In this document: positions 1 to 5,290 of the stretch, one piece after another
Position numbering within the stretch: the first letter of the stretch is position 1
How the letters are laid out: the number at the start of each line of letters is the position of its first letter
Assembly (NCBI GenBank): GCA_034666465.1
Contig: JAXDLT010000098.1
Location: 1-9,898, forward strand
Direction: 5' to 3'
Source: CF-96 sp028287605
GTDB lineage: Bacteria; Chloroflexota; Dormibacteria; Aeolococcales; Aeolococcaceae
Length of the DNA: 9,898 bases
Program-made: the position numbers and the translations under genes
Notes under the pieces: generated by a model
What the model saw: only the letters and a program-made list of their open reading frames with translations
Database searches by the model: none
Told to the model about the DNA's origin: nothing

Positions 1-254
1 ACGAGTACGCGGCCGGTCACATCGCCGGCGCGGTCCACGTCCCCCTGATGCAGATCCCGACGCGCGTTGCCGAGCTCGACCGCGACGCCGACTGGCTCGC
101 CGTCTGCCGCGTGGGCGGGCGCAGCCTTCAGGCCACCGCCTACCTCGCGCGGCTGGGTCTCCGGGTGAGCAACGTCGAGGGGGGCATGGAGGCCTGGGCC
201 GGTGCCGGGCTGCCCTTCGAGGACGCCGCGGGCGGCCCCGGCCGGGTGATCTAG
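1..254 (+). CDS. rhodanese-like domain protein, 3' part only
   Basis: This is the C-terminal part of a rhodanese (sulfurtransferase) domain; the gene begins upstream of the window and its first complete codon is at position 3. The reading frame gives EYAAGHIAGAVHVPL, the typical helix and strand before the active site, and then the active-site loop CRVGGRS with the Cys codon at 105-107. This Cys carries the persulfide in rhodaneses, and the Arg and Gly around it form the anion-binding loop. The domain ends normally (YLARLG, then GGMEAWAGAGLPF, the usual last helix), followed by a short Gly-rich tail and a TAG stop. An ATG at 48 is internal to the domain and is unlikely to be the start. It could be a stand-alone single-domain rhodanese or the end of a larger fusion, for example with a metallo-beta-lactamase or MoeB-like domain. 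The sulfur acceptor is unknown. The gene converges on the ABC permease with a gap of only 35 bases. Confidence 0.9.
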   Translation, partial: EYAAGHIAGAVHVPLMQIPTRVAELDRDADWLAVCRVGGRSLQATAYLARLGLRVSNVEGGMEAWAGAGLPFEDAAGGPGRVI

Positions 255-289
255 CGGCGCCCGCGGGGCTCCGGCGCCCCCGGTCCCGA
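255..289. terminator. short GC hairpins between convergent genes, possible terminator
   Basis: The 35-base gap between the rhodanese stop and the permease stop can fold in two competing ways. One uses GGCGCC at 256-261 with GGCGCC at 273-278; the other uses GGGGC at 265-269 with GCCCC at 276-280. Neither is followed by a T-run on either strand, so this is at most a weak bidirectional terminator. In DNA this GC-rich such short dyads arise easily by chance. Confidence 0.25.
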
Positions 290-1174
290 TCAGTCGCGGC
301 GGCGGAACCCGTACACGCCGAAGCCGAGCATCACCAGGCCGAAGGCGAGCAGGAGGGCGGCGTCGGCGAGCACCGGGACGGTGTGGCCGGCGATGCTGAC
401 CGCGGCGACCTGGTCGAGCACCCCCGAGGGCACGCCGGCGCCCGCGAGCAGCACGTGACGCACCGGGGCGATCCCGTAGGCGACCGGGTTCAGGCGGGTG
501 AGCACCGTCATCCAGGCGGGCAGCCCGTTGAGCGGGAAGAGCGAGCCGCTGAGGAAGAACATCGGCATCAGCAGCAGGTTGATCACCATCTGGAACCCCT
601 GCATGGAGCGCATCCGCGCCGCCAGCGCCACCCCCAGCGCGCTCAGCGAGAAGGCGAGGAGGAAGAGCAGCGGGATCACCTCGAGCACGCTGAGCAGGCT
701 GAGGTGCACCCCGACGACGGGGGCGAAGGCGAGCATCACCAGGCCCTGGATCATCGCCTGGGTGGCGCCGCCGAGCGCCTTGCCGATGGCCACCGCCGAG
801 CGGTTGATCGGCGCCACCAGGATCTCGCGGAGGAAGCCGAACTCGCGGTCCCAGACGATCGACATGGCGCTGAAGATGGCGGTGAAGAGGATCGCCATGC
901 CCACCACGCCGGGGAACATGAAGCGCACGTAGCCGACCGAGCCCGTCGCGGAGGCGCCTCCGAGCAGGCCCGTGCCCGTGCCGCCGATCGACGAGGAGAG
1001 GCCGACGCCGAACACCAGCAGGTACAGGAGCGGCTGGGCCAGCGAGATCACCAGGCGCACCCGGTCGCGGGTGTAGCGCACCAGGTCGCGGTACCAGATC
1101 ACGGAGACGGCGCGCGCCGTCGCCGTCCACACGCCGCCGCCGCTCACCCGCGAGTCCTGTCGCAGCACGCTCAT
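290..1174 (-). CDS. ABC-2 type transporter permease (DrrB-like)
   Basis: This is the membrane subunit of an ABC exporter, 294 residues from the chosen ATG. It has a short cytoplasmic N-terminus and six likely membrane segments at about residues 41-60, 88-108, 136-156, 164-186, 196-214 and 266-288. The cytoplasmic loop after segment 2 carries WDREFGFLREILVAPINR at about 108-125, the signature of ABC-2 permeases of the drug or daunorubicin-exporter type. The start at 1174 is supported by an ATGA overlap with the ATPase stop and by GGGGAGGA eight bases upstream. A GTG at 1192 would add six residues but would place that SD inside the gene. Translational coupling implies a 1:1 partnership with the ATPase. 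Homologues move hydrophobic drugs, lipids or polyketides; the substrate here cannot be read from the sequence. The C-terminus ends in basic residues on the cytoplasmic side. Confidence 0.93.
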   Translation of the reverse strand: MSVLRQDSRVSGGGVWTATARAVSVIWYRDLVRYTRDRVRLVISLAQPLLYLLVFGVGLSSSIGGTGTGLLGGASATGSVGYVRFMFPGVVGMAILFTAIFSAMSIVWDREFGFLREILVAPINRSAVAIGKALGGATQAMIQGLVMLAFAPVVGVHLSLLSVLEVIPLLFLLAFSLSALGVALAARMRSMQGFQMVINLLLMPMFFLSGSLFPLNGLPAWMTVLTRLNPVAYGIAPVRHVLLAGAGVPSGVLDQVAAVSIAGHTVPVLADAALLLAFGLVMLGFGVYGFRRRD

Positions 1175-2202
1175 CGGCGGCGTCCTCCCCACACCTGCGC
1201 CATCCGCCGCATGCCGTCGGCGGCGTCGGCCTGGGCGTCGCGGATCGCCCGCCCGGTGAGCTTGAGGAAGACGTCGTCGAGGCTGGGACGGCGCACCGTC
1301 ACCGAGCGCACCGGCACATCCAGCGCGCCGATCAGCCGGGGCACGAACGCGGCGCCGTCGGCGACCTCCAGGTGCAGACCGGCGCCGTCGACGGTCGGAG
1401 TCACCGACAGCCGCGCGGCGATCTCGACGGCGGCTCGGCCGTCGTCGTCGGTGCTCAGCGTCACCACGTCACCGCCGACGCGCGCCTTCAGCTCCTCGGG
1501 AGTCCCGAGGGCGACGATGCGGCCGTGGTCGATGATGGCGATGCGGTCGCACCACTCCGCCTCGTCCATGTAGTGCGTGGTCATGAACATGGTGAGGTCG
1601 CGGTCGCGGCGCAGCCGCTGCAGATGCTCCCAGATGTTCGCGCGGGTCTGCGGGTCGAGCCCCTGGGTGGGCTCGTCGAGGAAGAGCACCTCGGGGGTGT
1701 GGAGGATGCCGCGGGCGATCTCGAGCCGGCGGCGCATCCCGCCGGAGAAGGTGCGCACCGGCGACTCCGCGCGCTCGAGCAGCTCGACGGTGCGCAGCGA
1801 CTCCTCGATGCGCCGGCGCCGCTCGGCGCGCGGAACACCGTAGACCAGCGCGTGGAACTGGAGGTTCTCGCGCGCGGTGAGCTGGTCGTCGAGCGACGGC
1901 TCCTGGAAGATGAGGCCGATGCTCTGCCGCACCGCGTGCGCGTCGCGGGCGACGTCGTGGCCGGCGACGGTGGCGGTGCCCTCGCTCGCCGTCAGCAGCG
2001 TGCAGAGGATGGAGATGGTGGTCGACTTGCCGGCGCCGTTGGGGCCGAGGAAGCCGAAGATCTCGCCGCGCCGCACCTCGAGGTCGATGCCCCGCACCGC
2101 CTCGATGGCGCCGTAGCGCTTGGCCAGCCCGCGGACCTGGATGATCGCGTCGCCGCCGCCGGCGGGGCGCTGCTGGACGGGATCGCGCGTGAGCACCTGC
2201 AT
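1171..2202 (-). CDS. ABC transporter ATP-binding protein (DrrA-like)
   Basis: This 343-residue nucleotide-binding subunit has every motif of an active ABC ATPase: Walker A GPNGAGKST (53-61), the Q-loop Gln100 in IFQEPSLDDQLT, signature FSGGMRRR (152-159), Walker B VLFLDEP (172-178) with catalytic Glu177, the D-loop GLD, and the switch His210 in TTHYMDEAEWCDR. The DEAEWCDR helix and the C-terminal extension ending RRPSLDDVFLKLTGR (about 304-318) are typical of the DrrA/antibiotic-exporter branch, whose extra C-terminal region helps assembly with the permease. The gene overlaps the permease start by 4 bases. The ATG at 2202 has no convincing SD; instead GATACT lies six bases upstream, which suggests a leaderless transcript. 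A disordered 20-residue N-terminus precedes the domain, so a slightly later start is possible, but no better one is visible. Function as an exporter motor is sure; the cargo is not. Confidence 0.95.
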   Translation of the reverse strand: MQVLTRDPVQQRPAGGGDAIIQVRGLAKRYGAIEAVRGIDLEVRRGEIFGFLGPNGAGKSTTISILCTLLTASEGTATVAGHDVARDAHAVRQSIGLIFQEPSLDDQLTARENLQFHALVYGVPRAERRRRIEESLRTVELLERAESPVRTFSGGMRRRLEIARGILHTPEVLFLDEPTQGLDPQTRANIWEHLQRLRRDRDLTMFMTTHYMDEAEWCDRIAIIDHGRIVALGTPEELKARVGGDVVTLSTDDDGRAAVEIAARLSVTPTVDGAGLHLEVADGAAFVPRLIGALDVPVRSVTVRRPSLDDVFLKLTGRAIRDAQADAADGMRRMAQVWGGRRR

Positions 2203-2208
2203 GCGCGC

Positions 2209-2214
2209 AGTATC
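2209..2214 (-). promoter_or_regulatory. possible -10 box of a leaderless promoter for the ABC exporter
   Basis: On the minus strand GATACT (4 of 6 matches to TATAAT) ends six bases before the ATPase ATG at 2202, the distance expected if transcription starts at or next to the A of the ATG. No SD is visible, which is consistent. No good -35 hexamer was found 16-18 bases further up, so the call is tentative. Confidence 0.35.
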
Positions 2215-2229
2215 ACCCCGACTCCGCGT

Positions 2230-2249
2230 TCGCCCGCCGCGCCGGGCGA
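2230..2249 (-). terminator. GC hairpin downstream of the S53 peptidase gene
   Basis: A perfect 7-bp inverted repeat, TCGCCCG at 2230-2236 and CGGGCGA at 2243-2249, with a 6-base loop, sits about 40 bases after the peptidase stop and about 27 bases before the ABC ATPase start. It could end the peptidase transcript before the exporter promoter. It lacks a T-run, so it is not a classical intrinsic terminator. Confidence 0.35.
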
Positions 2250-2289
2250 CGTCGTCACAGCTCCGTTGCGACCCCGGCTGCCGGACCGG

Positions 2290-3477
2290 TCAGAAGGCTC
2301 CGGTGCCGTTGGGGGTGCCCAGCCCGGTGGGTCCGTTGTACCCCGGGCTCGGCCCCGCCTGGCAGAGGTAGCTGCTGCAGAAGACGTCGTTGCTGCCCTG
2401 AACCACCGGGTTGAGGAAGGTGCTGTGCGCGTAGGGATAGGAGCCGGCGACCACCAACGTGCTGTTGCCGGCGAGCGCGTAGATCCCGGCGATCAGCGGC
2501 GAGCCGATGCTGGTGCCCCCCGCCTTGGTCCATCCCGTGGCTCCGTAGCTGTCGTACATCGCCACCCCGCTGGCGGGGTCGGCGACCGCGGAGACGTCGG
2601 CGATGGCGCGGCGCGCGCAGCCCGGGTCGTGCTGCCACGACGGCTTGGGCTCGATGGTGCTGCAGCCGCTGCCCGAGCCGCTCCACGCGGTCTCGTCCCA
2701 GCCGCGCGGGTTGGAGCTGCGCGTCAGCGTGGTGCCGCCGACCGCGGTGACGAAGGGCGACGCCGCCGGGTACACGGGCTGATAGCCGAGGTCACCCGAG
2801 GCGGCCACCACGGCGATGCCCGGATGGTTGAAGAAGTGGTCCCAGCCGGTCTCCCTGGCGCTCTCCACCACGCCCCAGCTATTGCTGATGGCGACCACGC
2901 CGGGGGTGGCGGCGGCGACGTTCTCGGCCACGCCGAGCGAGGGGATGTCCTGGCCGCCGGCCTCGACGAGGAGGATGCCGCACTGGGCGCACGCCGCCGA
3001 CACCATGTCGAGGTCGAGCGCGATCTCCTTCGCCCAGTTGGCGTCGGCGGCGGGCAGCCGCCCGGTGCCGGTGGCGTCGACCTTGCGGAAGCAGCCGTTG
3101 GCGGTGGTGCAGGCGGGCAGTCCGTAGGTGGAGCGGTAGACGGCGAGGTCGGCCTCCGCGTTGGGATCGTCGTAGGCGTCGACCACGGCCACGGTGCGTC
3201 CCTGGCCGCCGGTGGCGGGAAGGTTGTACGCGGCGCGCAGGTCGGCGGGCCCCAGGCCCCGTGCGTGCGACGCGGCGGTGCCGGCGCGGCCGGCCGGCGA
3301 GCCGGTCACCACGCGCGCGAAGCAGCGTGCCTGGTCGGGACCGGCGGGGTGACACGCGGGTGAGGAGGTGACGGTGGCGGCGGTCTGCGGACGTGAGCCG
3401 CCCGTGCTGCCGAGGGTGCCCAGAGTCCCCGCCACCAGCACCGCACAACCCGCACGGCGGAGCCTCCGCCCGGTCAC
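2290..3477 (-). CDS. secreted S53 family (sedolisin/kumamolisin-like) serine-carboxyl peptidase
   Basis: This 395-residue exported endopeptidase starts at a GTG with GGAGGG five bases upstream. The N-terminus has basic residues (RRLRR) and a hydrophobic stretch (about 9-27), a probable Sec signal. The mature domain opens with LGPADLRAAYNLP (about 75-87), the usual start of the S53 catalytic fold. Catalytic residues are all present: Glu151 and Asp155 in KEIALDLDMV, oxyanion Asp229 in AASGDLGY, and nucleophile Ser323 in GGTSIGSPLIAGI. The C-terminal PTGLGTPNG (383-391) matches the family's calcium-loop region, but Asn356 and Asn381 occupy positions that are normally calcium-binding Asp. Only about 45 residues separate the signal from the catalytic domain, against roughly 180 for a typical prodomain, so activation must differ. 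Seven or more Cys suggest disulfides. It has its own promoter at 3526-3553. Family members usually act at acid pH on extracellular protein. Confidence 0.92.
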   Translation of the reverse strand: MTGRRLRRAGCAVLVAGTLGTLGSTGGSRPQTAATVTSSPACHPAGPDQARCFARVVTGSPAGRAGTAASHARGLGPADLRAAYNLPATGGQGRTVAVVDAYDDPNAEADLAVYRSTYGLPACTTANGCFRKVDATGTGRLPAADANWAKEIALDLDMVSAACAQCGILLVEAGGQDIPSLGVAENVAAATPGVVAISNSWGVVESARETGWDHFFNHPGIAVVAASGDLGYQPVYPAASPFVTAVGGTTLTRSSNPRGWDETAWSGSGSGCSTIEPKPSWQHDPGCARRAIADVSAVADPASGVAMYDSYGATGWTKAGGTSIGSPLIAGIYALAGNSTLVVAGSYPYAHSTFLNPVVQGSNDVFCSSYLCQAGPSPGYNGPTGLGTPNGTGAF

Positions 3478-3525
3478 CGCAACCCTCCGATCCCTTCCCG
3501 ATCGACGCCGCTGACGTCGCCCTGC

Positions 3526-3553
3526 AGGATACCGGCCCCGCGGGCCGCGTCAA
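3526..3553 (-). promoter_or_regulatory. sigma-70-type promoter of the S53 peptidase with a palindrome in the spacer
   Basis: On the minus strand a -35 box TTGACG (3548-3553, 5 of 6 matches to TTGACA) and a -10 box TATCCT (3526-3531, with the conserved T1, A2 and T6) are 16 bases apart. The predicted transcription start is about 40 bases before the GTG at 3477. The spacer is almost wholly a perfect dyad, CGGCCC-GCG-GGGCCG at 3533-3547, placed where a bound protein would block or distort the promoter. This is the clearest promoter in the window. An operator role for the dyad is inference. Confidence 0.65.
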
Positions 3554-3573
3554 GCCCCGGGTGTACAGGCGTG

Positions 3574-4602
3574 TCAGGATGCGCAGCCGTCGCGGGGGAC
3601 GACGGCCGCGGGCACGGCGGGGATCTGCAGCAGGTTCGCGCCCCAGAGCTGGCCGAGCCATTCCAGGCTGTCCTGCGCCTCGACCTGCCAGGCCTCCCAG
3701 CCATGCGGCCCCGGCACCACCTCGGTCCTCAGCGGCGACCAGCCGAGCGACTGCACCGTGGCCGCGAACTGCTCGGTGTCGGCGAGGAACTCCGTGTCGC
3801 CGGCGCCGGCGCCGAGGTAGAGCGGGGCTCGCGCCGTCGCCGGCAGCGCGGCGGCGGTGATCTCCGGGCTGTTGGACGCGGCGGCGGCGCCGAAGAGGTC
3901 GGCGGGCGCGGTGAACACGCCCGAGTAGCTCGCCGTCCAGTCGAACATCCCGGGATGGCGGATCGAGATGTTCACCGCACCGAAGCCGCCGGCGCTGACC
4001 CCGGCGATGCCGCGATGCCGCGCGCCCATGGTGCGATAGCGGGTGTCGACGGCGGGTACCAGCTGACCCGTCAGCCAGCTCTCGACGCTGTCGCCGAGGG
4101 CGGTGTCGCCCCACCACGAGTCGTCCCCGGTGACCCCCCGGTCGTCGGGGAAGACGGCGATCATCGGCATCAGCTGGCCGTTGGCATAGAGGTTGTCGAG
4201 GATGGTCGGAAGGGTCGACCCCGAGCCCAGCCAGTCCGCCGCCGCGCCCGGCGAGCCGTGCAGGAAGTAGACGACCGGGAACCGGGTGGCGGGGAGCACC
4301 GCGTAGGCGCCGGGCACGTCGACGATGACGGTGTGCCCTCCGAGGGCGAGGCTGTCGACGTGCCCGGGGAGCGAGGCCGGGGGCGGCGGCGGGGTGGTGG
4401 TCACCGGGGCGCAGTCCCGGCCACCGACCGCGGGCTGCGCCGCGGAGACCGCGACCGGGGCCGGCCTGGGGGCGGCGGCGCCGGTGCCGCGGGCGCCGGC
4501 CACCTGGATGACCGCCCCGGCGACCACGCACACGACCGCGACCGCGACCGCGCTCGCGACCGCGCTCGCGACCGCGGTGCGCCTCCGGCTGCGGTGGGAC
4601 AT
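3574..4602 (-). CDS. exported esterase-family alpha/beta hydrolase (esterase D/antigen 85-like fold)
   Basis: This is a 342-residue protein with an N-terminal export signal or membrane anchor: RSRRR, then an Ala/Val-rich hydrophobic stretch at about 10-34. An Ala/Pro-rich linker with a run of prolines (about 40-78) leads to the hydrolase domain. Visible features are the oxyanion turn FLHGSPGA (113-120), the nucleophile elbow GVSAGG with Ser203, the acid Asp269 in GAGDTEF, and His300 in GPHGWEAW, in the order expected for the esterase family (PF00756) that includes S-formylglutathione hydrolase and mycolyltransferases. Export argues against formaldehyde detoxification and for cleaving or transferring esters at the cell surface; the natural substrate is unknown. 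The ATG at 4602 has GAGGAGG eight bases upstream, and a 9-bp hairpin touches that site. The gene lies 96 bases before the peptidase gene, which has its own promoter. The signal peptide is encoded by a hexanucleotide repeat. Confidence 0.88.
   Translation of the reverse strand: MSHRSRRRTAVASAVASAVAVAVVCVVAGAVIQVAGARGTGAAAPRPAPVAVSAAQPAVGGRDCAPVTTTPPPPPASLPGHVDSLALGGHTVIVDVPGAYAVLPATRFPVVYFLHGSPGAAADWLGSGSTLPTILDNLYANGQLMPMIAVFPDDRGVTGDDSWWGDTALGDSVESWLTGQLVPAVDTRYRTMGARHRGIAGVSAGGFGAVNISIRHPGMFDWTASYSGVFTAPADLFGAAAASNSPEITAAALPATARAPLYLGAGAGDTEFLADTEQFAATVQSLGWSPLRTEVVPGPHGWEAWQVEAQDSLEWLGQLWGANLLQIPAVPAAVVPRDGCAS
4534..4575 (-). repeat. seven tandem hexanucleotide units in the esterase signal sequence
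   Basis: On the plus strand seven consecutive hexamers read GACCGC (three times), GCTCGC, GACCGC, GCTCGC, GACCGC. On the coding strand each unit encodes Ala-Val or Ala-Ser, so the tract makes residues 10-23 of the hydrophobic part of the export signal. Slippage by one unit would keep the frame and change the length of the hydrophobic segment by two residues. Confidence 0.7.
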
Positions 4603-4614
4603 CGCTCGTGCCTC

Positions 4615-4640
4615 CTCGTTCCCTCGGACGTGGGAACGAG
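4615..4640 (-). promoter_or_regulatory. inverted repeat overlapping the esterase ribosome binding site
   Basis: A perfect 9-bp inverted repeat (CTCGTTCCC at 4615-4623 and GGGAACGAG at 4632-4640) with an 8-base loop lies 12 bases before the esterase ATG. In the minus-strand RNA its 3' arm runs directly into the SD (the GAG of the arm is the first part of GAGGAGG). Folding could reduce ribosome access, or the dyad could be a protein-binding operator at the start of the transcript. The element is seen directly; its role is inferred. Confidence 0.5.
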
Positions 4641-4690
4641 TGTCGCCGCACTTTCCTGCATCTCCCCGACGGGCCGGTCGCGCCTCGACG

Positions 4691-4722
4691 ACGCGGCGAT
4701 GACGTTCCCGTCACCGCCGCGC
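4691..4722 (-). terminator. strong hairpin with GGAA tetraloop after the HTH-protein gene
   Basis: In minus-strand RNA the arms pair over 13 positions (4692-4704 with 4709-4721), including one G-U wobble, and a further wobble at 4691/4722 extends the stem. The loop is GGAA, a GNRA tetraloop. On the plus strand both wobbles become A-C mismatches, so the structure favours the minus-strand transcript. It begins about 21 bases after the stop of the small HTH gene and about 90 bases before the esterase start. No U-run follows, so it may be a U-less terminator or an mRNA-stabilising end. Confidence 0.5.
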
Positions 4723-4743
4723 GGGCGTCGGGCGTGGGGTCCG

Positions 4744-5238
4744 CTAGGCCTGGGCGGGGAGCGTCGCGGTCAGGGCGGCGCCGAGCCGGCGGCGCTGCTC
4801 CTCGGGGTCGCGGTGGGCCCTGGCGATCTCCAGCAGCTGCCGCTGGCGCCGGGCCAGGGGGGTCCCGCGGATGAGATCGCGCAGCGGTCCGGGGATGTCC
4901 TCGGCGATCTGCACCAGCTGCCGCACGCTGCGCTCCGACAGCCCGGTGCGGGTGGCGGCGTCCGCGGCGTGGGAGCGGATCGGGGGCTGTCCCTCCTCGC
5001 TGCGCCGCGCCTTGCCGCCCCCGGCGCGCCCGGGGGCGCCGCCGTGGCGGCTGCCGGGATGGAGCATCTCGTAGACGCGCTTGCGCGCGGCCAGCAGCTC
5101 GGCGCGCCGCAGCGTGCTGGGCCCGGGGTCGACGATGTCCCCGTCGATCGCGGTGAGCTCGGCCCGGAGCCGCTCGACCTCGTCGAGCCGGGCCTCCATG
5201 TCGAACCATCCGTGCGGATACAGGGTCCTGGCGAGCAC
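4744..5238 (-). CDS. small protein with ParB/KorB-like helix-turn-helix region, function unknown
   Basis: This is a soluble 164-residue protein with a GTG start and an excellent SD, AGGAGG, seven bases upstream. The N-terminal half (about 12-58) is a charged helical stretch (EARLDEVERLRAELTAIDGD) of coiled-coil character. A Gly/Arg-rich linker (62-80) leads to residues 89-153, which read ADAATRTGLSERSVRQLVQI and then RGTPLARRQRQLLEIA and DPEEQRRRL. That pattern closely resembles the helix-turn-helix segment that follows the N-terminal nuclease-like domain in ParB/KorB-type partition proteins, but the CTP-binding GERR-type domain is absent. It may be a stand-alone DNA-binding regulator or a remnant of a plasmid or phage ParB; composition matches its neighbours. 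It lies 52 bases after the membrane protein gene, and a stable hairpin follows its stop. Coding status is well supported; DNA binding is inferred from resemblance. Confidence 0.75.
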   Translation of the reverse strand: MLARTLYPHGWFDMEARLDEVERLRAELTAIDGDIVDPGPSTLRRAELLAARKRVYEMLHPGSRHGGAPGRAGGGKARRSEEGQPPIRSHAADAATRTGLSERSVRQLVQIAEDIPGPLRDLIRGTPLARRQRQLLEIARAHRDPEEQRRRLGAALTATLPAQA

Positions 5239-5261
5239 GGTTCTCCTCCTGTCTCGTTGGC

Positions 5262-5286
5262 GGCCGCGCGCGTCGCCGCGGCGGCC
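5262..5286 (-). terminator. GNRA-capped hairpin between membrane-protein and HTH genes
   Basis: On the minus strand GGCCGC-CGCG pairs with CGCG-(bulged C)-GCGGCC around a GCGA tetraloop, giving 10 base pairs with one bulge. It starts four bases after the stop codon of the membrane-protein gene and ends 23 bases before the GTG of the next gene. It could be a terminator or attenuator, or a processing barrier between two cistrons. No U-run follows, and high GC content raises the chance of coincidental pairing. Confidence 0.4.
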
Positions 5287-5290
5287 CGGA

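Noticed and set aside
1175..1192. GTG start at 1192 for the ABC permease
   Set aside because: The GGGGAGGA SD would fall inside the gene; the ATG at 1174 has that SD at good spacing and the ATGA overlap with the upstream stop.
383..1573. 396-codon plus-strand open frame opposite the ABC exporter genes
   Set aside because: It is His/Arg/Glu-rich without any fold pattern and is complementary to two genes with complete family motifs.
1372..3363. 663-codon plus-strand open frame across the ABC ATPase and peptidase genes
   Set aside because: It spans two real minus-strand genes and their intergenic gap, shows no motif, and has the amino acid make-up of a GC-rich shadow frame.
3533..3547. MerR-type promoter with its operator in the spacer
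   Set aside because: MerR-type promoters need a 19-20 base spacer; here it is 16, and no MerR gene is in the window.
4600..4745. ECF-sigma promoter suggested by two GGAAC motifs in the esterase leader
   Set aside because: One GGAAC points the right way but a CGTC-like -10 is only about 10 bases away; the other is part of the inverted repeat. The spacing does not fit an ECF promoter.
2879..5209. 776-codon minus-strand frame through the HTH, esterase and peptidase genes
   Set aside because: It runs in a different frame from all three real genes and is Arg/Pro/Ala-rich noise caused by the lack of stops.
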